Below are positions 21,745 to 28,445 of a stretch of 34,663 nt of DNA, one piece after another (position 1 is the first letter of the stretch; each line of letters begins with the position of its first letter). Both the position numbers and the translations under genes were made by a program. Where the stretch lies: the NCBI GenBank assembly GCA_022843175.1, contig JALHOE010000084.1, forward strand, positions 1 through 34,663, given 5' to 3'. The notes beneath the pieces were generated by a model. That model saw only the letters and a program-made list of their open reading frames with translations, searched no databases and was not told where the DNA came from. This stretch comes from Deltaproteobacteria bacterium. GTDB taxonomy: Bacteria; Myxococcota_A; Polyangia; Polyangiales; JADJMO01.

Positions 21745-23966
21745 TGCCGCGCCACCCCTTCGAGCCGAGGGACGCGATGCGGCTCCTCCGCGATCCGCAC
21801 CGCATCACGTTCGCTTGCGACGTCGCTATCAACGCGGCGTTCGCGCGGGCCGACGCACGCACCCGTGACGCCCACGGACGGCGCCTCTGCGATGTCGTAC
21901 GAGGCGCCGCCGACGTTGCCGACATGGCAAAGGACATCGCCGGTCTCGTGGACCTCGGCTCCAGGGATCTGGAAGCACGACTCCGCGACGAACCAGTGCG
22001 CCTCGGAGTCGTCCCAGCGAGTGGTCGAAGGGCCAGAGAGGTCGGGGTCGCGACGTACCGGCGGCGCTGTTTCTCGAACCTCGTGACTGATGTCCTTTCG
22101 ACGACCAGCGACCGTCTGCTCAGCCCCATCGCGCGGGCGTACCGCGCCGGCAACGAGCGCGCGGTGCAGAACACGGTGCTCGAGGTGGCGGGCGCTGTCT
22201 CGAAGGGCAACATCGTCTTCTGTGCGAAGCTGGACTTCGTTCGATACTTCGAGGTGATCCAGTGGAGGGCCATCGAAATGGCACTCCTGCACTACGGGTA
22301 CGAGCCGCGGTTCATCGAGCTCGTCCTTGCCCTCGTGCGGTGCCGTGTCGTTCGCATCTCCCGCGGCCGCCGCGACGACCACCACACGTGGCGAGGTCTC
22401 CAGCAAGGGCTGCCGGAGTCCCCGGTGATCGCCAACATGGTGCCCTTCGCGCTGGACGAGGCGCTGGAGGACGTGGTCGCGAAGGGCGCGCACATCGTGC
22501 GGTACTGCGACGACATCTTCATCGGCGGGCCGACGAAGTGTTCGGTGAGGGACGCGGTCCGGCGGGTGCTGGAGTGGGCTCGGCGCCAAGGGATTCCGGT
22601 CAAGGATGATCGCCCGAGTCGCTCACGCGAACCGAAGAGGGCGGCACAGGCCATCGGGCATCACCCGCATCGGCGGACCCTCTCGTGGAACATCGCGCTC
22701 GACAAGTTGGTGTACAGGGTCCAGCAGCGTCGGATCTCGCTGCTCGGCGCCGAGATCGATCAAAACGCGGGGATCCATATTCCGAAGGAGGTGCTGACCC
22801 GGAAGATCGACGAGATCGCAGAGGTCGTGGGCAAACTCGCGAGCCGTCCCGTCGTCGAGGGAACGTCACGCTACGGCGGTGGGGCGGGCTGTGACGCCTA
22901 CGACGACGCCGACCTCGAAGCGAAGATCGACGGTCTCATCAACTACTGGCACTACCTCGATCCCGACGAAGCGGAGTTCGTTCGACGTACCGTCGAGAAG
23001 GCGATCGAGAAGAGATTTCCCGTCACCCGTGCACCTCGTCGTCCCGGGTCTGGGATTGTTTGGCGCGCCCGGCTCTGGGGCGACCAGACGAGCACCACGT
23101 CGGAGGCCATGATCCCGCAAGGGGCCATGGGCGTGACTGCTCATTGTGACCTGAGCCCCGACCTGGGGATCCATCAAGGGACATCGACGACCCCTTCGGG
23201 GCAATCGACCTCCCATGGGGGAGACTCTCTGAATCCCGTCGGAACACGGGATCAGGAAGAGAACACCCAGGACGAGAGCAAAGGACTGGAGCCCACTCGA
23301 TGGGGGGAGAGATCCTCCCATCGGATGGCGGACGATCTCCATGAGGAGAGCGTCAGCGACCTGGAGCCATGCCCCGAAGGGGGTGATGGCGAAGGGGAGC
23401 TGTCGGTTCACGGGTACTCGCACCCGCGTGAATCGTCTGAGGGATGCAGAGCCAACGTTCCTGCGCGGAGCAGTGGCTACACGTCATCCAGGTTCCTCGT
23501 GTCGTCCCTCGAGAGAGTCCTCGGGCATCTCGATGGATCAGATTACGAGTCCGATCGGGGGGAGCCTCCCCTCCCGCCGGACCTCGCGGACGCCCCCATG
23601 GTCCACGTCGCTGTTGCCCGAGCCGAGAGCGGCGGATGCATCGTCTCGCAGGCGACCGTCTTCCGCGGCGAGGTCATCGGCCACCCAACCTTGAGAGACG
23701 TGAGCAGCCGGCCGGAGGTAGCGGAGCTTGCCGCGATCCTGCAGGTCGTCGAGCAGCTTCGCGCCACGCGCGTGGTCGTGGCCCTGCCGACAACGCGACT
23801 TGCAAAACACCTCCTGCAACCCGGCAAGGCGTTTCGAGCGCCCATCCGTTTCGGACTTGTCGAGCGGCTCCACGAGGTCGCACGCGAGCGCGCCGTCGAT
23901 CTCCACATCCTCGGCGGCGTTCCGGTGCCCGATGTGATCCGTGTGCTCGTCGAGGCTCGACCGTAG
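21744..23966 (+). CDS. reverse transcriptase with C-terminal RNase H-like domain and structured internal linker
   Basis: This is a 740-residue ORF. The RT domain is visible at about residues 105-430: a finger segment AYRAGNERAVQNTV, motif A KLDFVRYFEV (D164), motif B QGLPESPVIAN (221-231), and motif C YCDD (254-257). Motif C is intact for catalysis. Motif B and the lead-in differ from DGR enzymes (which have a SQxFAN form). Residues 455-610 are a Ser/Glu/Gly/Asp-rich stretch whose DNA is full of hairpins (see the ncRNA entry). Residues 619-740 resemble an RNase H fold: VHVAVARAESGG, PEVAELAAILQVVEQL with the conserved Glu, and a final PDVIRVLVEA. The first and third catalytic acids are absent, so this domain is probably inactive. 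The ATG is fixed by a one-base overlap with the upstream gene. The family is not assigned. Confidence 0.85.
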   Translation: MPRHPFEPRDAMRLLRDPHRITFACDVAINAAFARADARTRDAHGRRLCDVVRGAADVADMAKDIAGLVDLGSRDLEARLRDEPVRLGVVPASGRRAREVGVATYRRRCFSNLVTDVLSTTSDRLLSPIARAYRAGNERAVQNTVLEVAGAVSKGNIVFCAKLDFVRYFEVIQWRAIEMALLHYGYEPRFIELVLALVRCRVVRISRGRRDDHHTWRGLQQGLPESPVIANMVPFALDEALEDVVAKGAHIVRYCDDIFIGGPTKCSVRDAVRRVLEWARRQGIPVKDDRPSRSREPKRAAQAIGHHPHRRTLSWNIALDKLVYRVQQRRISLLGAEIDQNAGIHIPKEVLTRKIDEIAEVVGKLASRPVVEGTSRYGGGAGCDAYDDADLEAKIDGLINYWHYLDPDEAEFVRRTVEKAIEKRFPVTRAPRRPGSGIVWRARLWGDQTSTTSEAMIPQGAMGVTAHCDLSPDLGIHQGTSTTPSGQSTSHGGDSLNPVGTRDQEENTQDESKGLEPTRWGERSSHRMADDLHEESVSDLEPCPEGGDGEGELSVHGYSHPRESSEGCRANVPARSSGYTSSRFLVSSLERVLGHLDGSDYESDRGEPPLPPDLADAPMVHVAVARAESGGCIVSQATVFRGEVIGHPTLRDVSSRPEVAELAAILQVVEQLRATRVVVALPTTRLAKHLLQPGKAFRAPIRFGLVERLHEVARERAVDLHILGGVPVPDVIRVLVEARP
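23107..23571 (+). ncRNA. candidate structured RNA embedded in the RT reading frame
   Basis: Ten hairpins lie within 465 bases. Stems, in order: 23107-23130 (5+4 bp, GCAA tetraloop), 23156-23168 (CCCC/GGGG), 23184-23208 (TCGA and CCCC/GGGG, TTC loop), 23210-23223 (5 bp), 23229-23255 (10 bp with one bulge, CGGAAC loop), 23298-23323 (11 bp, one G-U, GAGA tetraloop), 23336-23349 (5 bp), 23366-23390 (5+4 bp), 23405-23434 (7+4 bp with a 2-base bulge) and 23559-23571 (5 bp). Two are GNRA tetraloops. Third-position base use here is less GC-biased than in the flanking codons. Boundaries are set by the outermost stems seen. It could be an RT-associated RNA, or a structured mRNA section. Confidence 0.6.
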
Positions 23967-23970
23967 AAAT

Positions 23971-23989
23971 CGACGGGCTGCCCCCGTCG
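23971..23989 (+). terminator. hairpin after the RT gene
   Basis: A perfect 7-bp stem CGACGGG/CCCGTCG (23971-23977 with 23983-23989) with a five-base loop starts four bases after the RT stop and is followed by a short pyrimidine run (CCTTTC). It probably ends the RT operon. Confidence 0.6.
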
Positions 23990-24017
23990 CCTTTCGAAGC
24001 GGCGGTGTATTGGGGGC

Positions 24018-24251
24018 ATGAGCACGAAAACGAATCAGGCAGAACGGTCCCTCCACATCGGCGCCGGGGTGCCCGCTGCGCCGCACGCCACCATCGAGTG
24101 GCCAACGGACTGGAACCCGGATGAAGGGTGGCCGGACACCGGCTCGGCAAGGTCGCCCGACGGCCGCACGTGGGGAGAACTCGACGCCGCGCTGAACGCG
24201 CACGGGCCGTCACTCGCCGAGCGCGTCGCGCGCATGAAGGGAGGCGAGTGA
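24018..24251 (+). CDS. small hypothetical protein
   Basis: This is a 77-residue protein, Pro/Gly/Trp-rich (PTDWNPDEGWPDTGS), with a GGGGGC stretch before ATG 24018. It ends in a short basic helix (LAERVARMKGGE). Its stop TGA overlaps the next ATG by one base (TGATG). No recognised domain. It follows the RT terminator and starts a small gene string leading to the DGQHR-like gene. Confidence 0.5.
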   Translation: MSTKTNQAERSLHIGAGVPAAPHATIEWPTDWNPDEGWPDTGSARSPDGRTWGELDAALNAHGPSLAERVARMKGGE

Positions 24252-24475
24252 TGCTCCGTCGTCCGATCGACACGCTCGGTGACGACCAACTGATCGCGCG
24301 CGCGATCGCCGCCTACTGCCGGTGGACGGATCGCGTCGGCCTCATCCCGACGCAGCCATCGCGGTCCAGCTCGGAGGTGATGAGGGACGGCACGATCATC
24401 CTGCGGAACGTGCGCGGCGAGCTCGCGCGCTATCGCGTCGGCAAGCGCGGCCTGGTCCAGGTTGCGTCGGAATGA
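24251..24475 (+). CDS. small hypothetical protein
   Basis: This is a 74-residue protein coupled to the previous gene by a one-base TGATG overlap. It begins LRRPIDTLGDDQLIARAIAAYCRW and ends in a short basic beta-like tail (ELARYRVGKRGLVQVASE) of the sort found in small DNA- or RNA-binding proteins. No family is recognised. A 29-residue frame that starts within its stop codon (24472) is probably not a gene. Confidence 0.5.
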   Translation: MLRRPIDTLGDDQLIARAIAAYCRWTDRVGLIPTQPSRSSSEVMRDGTIILRNVRGELARYRVGKRGLVQVASE

Positions 24476-24573
24476 ACGTCTTCGTCAAGCCACGGTGCAA
24501 CTCGATTCGAAACCGCGCTCTCGAGACATGCCGTCGCGAGAGCAACAAGCCCTCGGTGTAAGGAGCCCGTTCA

Positions 24574-25641
24574 ATGACCCACGAATCAGATCCACTCAGT
24601 CCAGCAGAAAGCGCAGACGTGACCTCGGGAGGGTCGCGGTCGGAGCCCAGCCTGTCCGTTGCACGCGCCACGAGGCCCGAATCGGACGCAGTACCGCTCG
24701 TGCAAGCAGCAAGCGAACTCGATGCAGCGCGCGAAGTCGTTCGACAGAGACGCCTCGCACGCGCGGCGCAGGAACTCCGCGAGCCGCAAGAGCAGTTCAC
24801 TACGACCGAGACCATCACTCCCGAGCTCGCGTCGATTTTCCTCCAGACCATGCGTTCGAACCGGCCTCTGTCGAGTGCGACAGTGGCAGCGTTCGCGCGC
24901 GACATCACGGCAGGCGCCTGGAAGATTACCCACCAGAGCATCGCGCTCGATACGTCGGACCGTCTCATGGACGGCCAGCATCGTCTCGAGGGGATCGTCA
25001 AGGCGGGTGTGGCGGCCAAGCTGAGGGTGACGTGGAGCGTGCCGGAGGATGCATTCGAGGCGATCGACACGGGACGGGCACGCAGCACGACCGACGTCTT
25101 CGCCATGAAGCATGGCCGCAGCAATTCGACGCTCGTGGTCGCCTCGCTCAAGCTGATCGACACGCTCAGTCGCGGCTTCTACGCCCGCGGACGCAACTCG
25201 TTCGCCGAGGTCGAGCTCCTGTACGAGACCTTTGGTCGTGAAGTGTCATGGGCCGCCTCGGTCCTCAGTGCCGCCACGCACACGGTCCGTACGGCGCCCG
25301 TCGTTGGCGCCGTCGCGTACGCGTACCCGTGCGATCCCGAAGCGGTGGAGCGCTTTGCCACGACGCTCGCCTCACGTGAGGGGATGTCCCCGCCGATGGC
25401 CGCGCTTTGGAACGCGGCCGAGCGGCTCGGGAAAGCAGGTGGCTACGCGCGGCGTCTCGACACCGCCAACATCACGCTGCGGTGCCTGATGGCGCACGTG
25501 CAGGACGAGCACCTTGCGAAGACCTTCATGCGGGGTAGCACCGCCACGGACCAAGCAAAGGGTTTCGTATTCTGGCGCCGCCGTCGCGAGAAGTGCGGGC
25601 TTCCTACGCAGGTCCCGGGCGTCGACGTAAACCGCAAGTGA
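24574..25641 (+). CDS. phage/plasmid-type DGQHR (ParB-like) protein
   Basis: This is a 355-residue protein with AAGGAG before the ATG. The first 80 residues are polar and disordered. From residue 85 a core reads TETITPELASIFLQTM, ITAGAWKITHQSIALD, then LMDGQHRLEG (about 131-140), then FEAIDTGRARSTTDVF. This is the DGQHR/ParB-like nucleotide-binding fold found in many phage and element-borne proteins, and in relatives of DndB. The Gln-His-Arg catalytic-type motif is intact. Known relatives bind DNA or hydrolyse NTPs, but no exact function is established. It is the last rightward gene of this group, before the convergent XRE gene. Confidence 0.75.
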   Translation: MTHESDPLSPAESADVTSGGSRSEPSLSVARATRPESDAVPLVQAASELDAAREVVRQRRLARAAQELREPQEQFTTTETITPELASIFLQTMRSNRPLSSATVAAFARDITAGAWKITHQSIALDTSDRLMDGQHRLEGIVKAGVAAKLRVTWSVPEDAFEAIDTGRARSTTDVFAMKHGRSNSTLVVASLKLIDTLSRGFYARGRNSFAEVELLYETFGREVSWAASVLSAATHTVRTAPVVGAVAYAYPCDPEAVERFATTLASREGMSPPMAALWNAAERLGKAGGYARRLDTANITLRCLMAHVQDEHLAKTFMRGSTATDQAKGFVFWRRRREKCGLPTQVPGVDVNRK

Positions 25642-25684
25642 AGCAGCCGACTGCTCCGTGACGGATTCAACGACGGCCTCCGCG

Positions 25685-25984
25685 TCACTTCCTCCGGGAT
25701 GGGCGCTTGCCCGACCGGCCGCCGGGCGGCACCTTCCCCTTGCCAGCGGAGGTGCCGCCGACGAGCACCGCGGGCTCGGTGTCGAGCGCGTCGGCGATCC
25801 GAGCGATTGTCCGAAGAGTCAGGTTCATCCCGCCGGACTCGATCTTCTGGACGACGCGCGGGATCACGCCGAGCCGTTCCGCGAACTCCTCCTGCGTGAA
25901 ATCGGCACCGCGCCGTGCCGCCGCGATGGCTCGGCCGACCCGTTTCAGCAGCGGGTCGTACTTCGCGTCGTCGGGACGTTTCAC
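25685..25984 (-). CDS. XRE-family transcriptional regulator
   Basis: This is a 99-residue protein starting at GTG 25984, with a GGGG just before. Residues 14-70 form a Cro/C1-type helix-turn-helix: VGRAIAAARRGADFTQEEFA, LGVIPRVVQKIESGG, then LRTIARIADALDTEP. The remaining 25 residues are basic and low-complexity (GKGKVPPGGRSGKRPSRRK). It is divergent from the lipoprotein gene at 26084. The 99-bp region between contains a repeated AATGGCG unit and a GGCGACGCC dyad, which are likely operators. It probably controls its own gene and the lipoprotein. Confidence 0.85.
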   Translation of the reverse strand: MKRPDDAKYDPLLKRVGRAIAAARRGADFTQEEFAERLGVIPRVVQKIESGGMNLTLRTIARIADALDTEPAVLVGGTSAGKGKVPPGGRSGKRPSRRK

Positions 25985-26027
25985 CCCGAGAACGCTGCCG
26001 GGGTGGCGCGGCGCCTACCACGCCACT

Positions 26028-26053
26028 AAAATGGCGACGCCAATATAATGGCG
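26028..26053. promoter_or_regulatory. operator/promoter candidate between XRE gene and lipoprotein gene
   Basis: A pair of (A/T)AATGGCG units (26029-26036 and 26046-26053) is spaced 17 bp apart, about one and a half helical turns. The dyad GGCG-A-CGCC (26033-26041) lies between. A perfect -10 hexamer TATAAT (26044-26049) overlaps the second unit, but no good -35 is seen 17 bp before it. XRE binding here is inference. Confidence 0.45.
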
Positions 26054-26083
26054 CATCGGCCAGCAGGCCGAGGAGGCTTGCCC

Positions 26084-27028
26084 ATGCAATCTCGACGGAT
26101 CGTGGCGTTGGCCACCTTGACGCTCACCGCGTGTCTCCCCTCGCAGCGCGGCGCTCACCACCCTGGCGGAGGCTCCGATGGACGGTGCGAGAACCCCAAC
26201 GATCCGACGACCACCATCCCTTGTGAGGGGGCATGGACCCCGGTCCCGGGCGACCACCTGACACCGGCCGAGAAGGAAGCGAAAGCCGCGAAGGAGGCGA
26301 GCATCGCGGCCGAGGAGAAGGCCGCCGCGGACGCGAAAGCCGAGGCGGCGGCCGAAGAGGCCGAAGCGCAGAAGAAGGTAGACGCCGCCAAGAAGAAGGA
26401 ACTCGCCGCGAAGGAGAAGGAGAAGGCGATGCACGACAACGCCATCGAGGCCGAGCTCCCCGACATCACCGCCGCGCGGCAGGTGTGCAAGCAAGCCCCG
26501 AACTCGTGCAAGGCTCCCTGCGACAAGGGCGACGGCTACTACTGCTGGGGGTTCGGCTGGGCGCTCATCTCTGTCATGGGATCGCCCCCGAGGTTCGCCG
26601 ATGCACGCAATGCCTTCGCGAAGGGTTGCAAGCTCGGGGTGGTCACCTCGTGTGACTGGACCGAGCAGGTCGATCGCGAGGAGAAAGCGTACCGCGACGA
26701 GGTGGAGTCACTATGGTTCGACGTTCGCAACGCTGCCAACGAAGTCGCCCACAAGCGCTACTTGTACACCTTCGCGACGACGAAGCTGTCGCAGACGCCG
26801 CAGAACGTGAAGGGCGCAGCAAACCTCCAGGCCCACCTCAAGATCATTATCGCGGAGCAGTTCTGCCCAGCGAAGAAGAGCTTCCTCTTGAAGAGCACAG
26901 AGGGCGACTATTCCGCCCGCGTGAAGCAGCACTGCAAAGACAACCCTCCGGTCGGCGCAGGGCTGGGCGGGACGCAGGTGACGTTGACCACCGAGTGCAA
27001 CGGCGCGTTCGCGACGACGTGCCCGTAG
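26084..27028 (+). CDS. lipoprotein with Ala/Glu/Lys coiled coil and Cys-rich C-terminal half
   Basis: This is a 314-residue protein, with GGAGG nine bases before ATG 26084. Residues 1-17 are a lipoprotein signal (LTLTAC lipobox). Residues 60-125 are a long Ala/Glu/Lys helix (KEAKAAKEASIAAEEK...) that predicts a coiled coil. The C-terminal half has eleven Cys residues and a segment ADARNAFAKGCKLGVVTSC reminiscent of a Sel1-type repeat. This is the common design of myxobacterial surface lipoproteins, yet it lies well inside the accessory segment, upstream of the recombinase. Function unknown. Confidence 0.7.
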   Translation: MQSRRIVALATLTLTACLPSQRGAHHPGGGSDGRCENPNDPTTTIPCEGAWTPVPGDHLTPAEKEAKAAKEASIAAEEKAAADAKAEAAAEEAEAQKKVDAAKKKELAAKEKEKAMHDNAIEAELPDITAARQVCKQAPNSCKAPCDKGDGYYCWGFGWALISVMGSPPRFADARNAFAKGCKLGVVTSCDWTEQVDREEKAYRDEVESLWFDVRNAANEVAHKRYLYTFATTKLSQTPQNVKGAANLQAHLKIIIAEQFCPAKKSFLLKSTEGDYSARVKQHCKDNPPVGAGLGGTQVTLTTECNGAFATTCP

Positions 27029-27090
27029 CGCGATCGGGTGACCAGGGCGGCGGGAAACGGTGACCACCTCGGATCGAAGAAGGCGCGCAC

Positions 27091-27471
27091 TCATACGCAG
27101 ACGCGGCCGACGCCGGCAGCTACATACGCATAGTAGTAGCTGTCGGTCTCGCGATCTTGGCTGTGCTGCGGGCCATCGCGAAGCATCTCGATTTCCCGCC
27201 GCTCGCCAAGCACATCCGCCGGGTCAAGATCGGCCGGTAGCACGTAGACCCACGCGCAGATGTCTCCGCTCTTGCTCGGGGCCTCGTCGATGAAGTAGCG
27301 CCGACGGCGCCTCGATCGGTCGTCGCCGCGCCGCAGCGCGTCCGCGAGGGGCTCGGTCTGAGTCGGGTCGATGGTCCCTTCGATCTGCATGCACGGCCAG
27401 ATGAGCTCGCGGTAGCCGCGAGCGATCATCCACTCGAGACACGCGAGCCAGGTCATCGGCGAAGTCGTCAT
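27091..27471 (-). CDS. orphan protein, paralogue of the gene at 18693-19076
   Basis: This is a 126-residue protein with a good GGAGGA ribosome binding site before ATG 27471. The upstream extension of the frame is not supported. It matches the 18693-19076 protein along its whole length, with the same order of words (MTTSPMTW, RGYRELIWPC, RRYF, APSKSGD, VYVLPADLDPAD, LRDGPQ). The C-terminal tail is Tyr/Ala-rich (DSYYYAYVAAGVG). Both copies read leftward. The family is not recognised. Possible ancestral duplication inside the element, or two transferred members of one family. Confidence 0.7.
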   Translation of the reverse strand: MTTSPMTWLACLEWMIARGYRELIWPCMQIEGTIDPTQTEPLADALRRGDDRSRRRRRYFIDEAPSKSGDICAWVYVLPADLDPADVLGERREIEMLRDGPQHSQDRETDSYYYAYVAAGVGRVCV

Positions 27472-27711
27472 GTCCTCCCTACACCGGCGATCACCAAGCA
27501 CAGCGCACCCGAGGTGCGAATTATCGTGATCGGTGGGATTTTTTTGCCGGGCAAGAATTTTTGAACCGCGGGGCCTCGGGTTTCCCCATTTGGCCATCCT
27601 GCCGATCCATTTCCACGCGCATCACGGATCCGCCGCGGACCGATGCCCGCGGAGTGTCGAAGAAATAACCGATCGGTTTCGCGGAGAGGGTCCGCAGTCT
27701 TCGACCGAAGG

Positions 27712-27728
27712 ACATCAAAGTTTGATGT
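27712..27728. promoter_or_regulatory. perfect palindrome overlapping the PadR start
   Basis: ACATCAAAGTTTGATGT is a perfect 8+1+8 dyad at the start of the PadR-like gene, overlapping its likely ATG (27725). PadR proteins often bind ACAT/ATGT dyads near their own start, so this is a likely autoregulatory operator. A longer leader upstream (about 27530-27600) is unusually AT-rich for the window. Confidence 0.6.
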
Positions 27729-28105
27729 ATCGTTCCGCAATGGCTACGGCGCCGGTCACGGCTCGGGCGGCCTTGCTGCAGGTTCTCGCGATCGATCGCG
27801 AGGGCCACGGCTACGGCCTCAAGCTCCGGGTCCTGGGCCTCACCCGAGGCGAGCTCGAATTGGGTGACGGCAGCATCTACCGAGCGCTCGACGGTCTCGT
27901 GGAGGAAGGCCTCGCGAGATCCCTCGATCCAACCGGGGGCGGGACCCCGTCGCGCCGGCGCTACCGGATCACGAAGCAGGGACGCGGGGCGGCCGCTCGG
28001 CACCGTACGGCTGTGCTCGGGCTATTCGGCGGGACATCGGGGCGGACCTCGAACTCGCCGGTGTACAGAGAGCGTGCCCCTCGTCGAGTTCGTGAGCGCT
28101 CGTGA
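27725..28105 (+). CDS. PadR-family transcriptional regulator
   Basis: This is a 126-residue protein. Residues 10-90 show the PadR winged helix: AALLQVLAIDREGHGYGLKL, LGDGSIYRALDGLVEEGLA, then the RRRYRITKQGR wing. The C-terminal coiled dimerisation helix is shortened and low-complexity. The start is ATG 27725 (GAAGGA is 12-13 bases before), with ATG 27740 as an alternative. It overlaps the start of the next gene by about 32 bases in another frame. The perfect dyad at its start suggests autoregulation. It lies just upstream of the recombination genes and may switch their expression. Confidence 0.75.
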   Translation: MYRSAMATAPVTARAALLQVLAIDREGHGYGLKLRVLGLTRGELELGDGSIYRALDGLVEEGLARSLDPTGGGTPSRRRYRITKQGRGAAARHRTAVLGLFGGTSGRTSNSPVYRERAPRRVRERS

Positions 28106-28445
28106 CGTCATGCAGGCGATGCGCTGGTCCAAATCGAAGGCCTACCGTGAGCTTCGGGCCGCCGGAGCGGTGATCGTACTCGGCACGCTCCGCATCGAGC
28201 GGGAACGGTGGGAGCAGTACCTGAAGGAAGGGACGCAGAAGTCATGTCCGAGCACCTCCGAAAACGCGGCGATGTCTGGTACGGCACGGTCAACGTCCAC
28301 AACCCCGATGGCAGCGTCACGCGCATCGAACGGTCGACGGGCTGTAGCGACAAGGCGGCAGCTCGGACCGTTCGCGCCGGCTGGGAGCGCGAAGCCGCCG
28401 ATCCCCATCACGCAGCCGCGCGCACGACGATCAACGACGCGCTGA
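28074..28445 (+). CDS. excisionase-like helix-turn-helix protein
   Basis: This frame begins at GTG 28074, with GAGAG four bases before. Residues 1-56 (VPLVEFVSARDVMQAMRWSK, AYRELRAAGAVIVLGTLRIE, WEQYLKEG) form an AlpA/Xis-type winged helix such as directs excision. Beyond residue 58 the frame runs on another 65 residues, overlapping the recombinase start by about 200 bases, and looks like an out-of-frame shadow (Ser/Thr/Arg-rich). The true gene may therefore be a short excisionase whose stop lies later than needed, or it may continue into the integrase by frameshift. The position right before an integrase is typical of xis. Confidence 0.55.
   Translation: MPLVEFVSARDVMQAMRWSKSKAYRELRAAGAVIVLGTLRIERERWEQYLKEGTQKSCPSTSENAAMSGTARSTSTTPMAASRASNGRRAVATRRQLGPFAPAGSAKPPIPITQPRARRSTTR

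Noticed and set aside
23266-23275. CCCAGGACGA match to the tRNA-Arg 3' end as a left attachment site
   Set aside because: Only ten bases inside a coding/structured region. Too short and wrongly placed for an att site.
23107-23571. CRISPR array or tandem repeat in the RT linker
   Set aside because: The hairpins differ in sequence and spacing, and there is no repeated unit with equal spacers.
21744-23966. Diversity-generating retroelement or group II intron
   Set aside because: Motif B is QGLPESPVIAN rather than the DGR SQxFAN form, no template/variable repeat pair was seen, and no domain V-like RNA was found after the gene.
24472-24561. 29-residue frame after the 24251-24475 gene
   Set aside because: It begins inside the stop codon, lacks a ribosome binding site of its own and has no recognisable content.
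27472-27724. Degraded tRNA or attachment site near 27530-27600
   Set aside because: The region is AT-rich and its minus strand has a GGTTCAA-like piece, but no T-arm or acceptor pairing could be formed.
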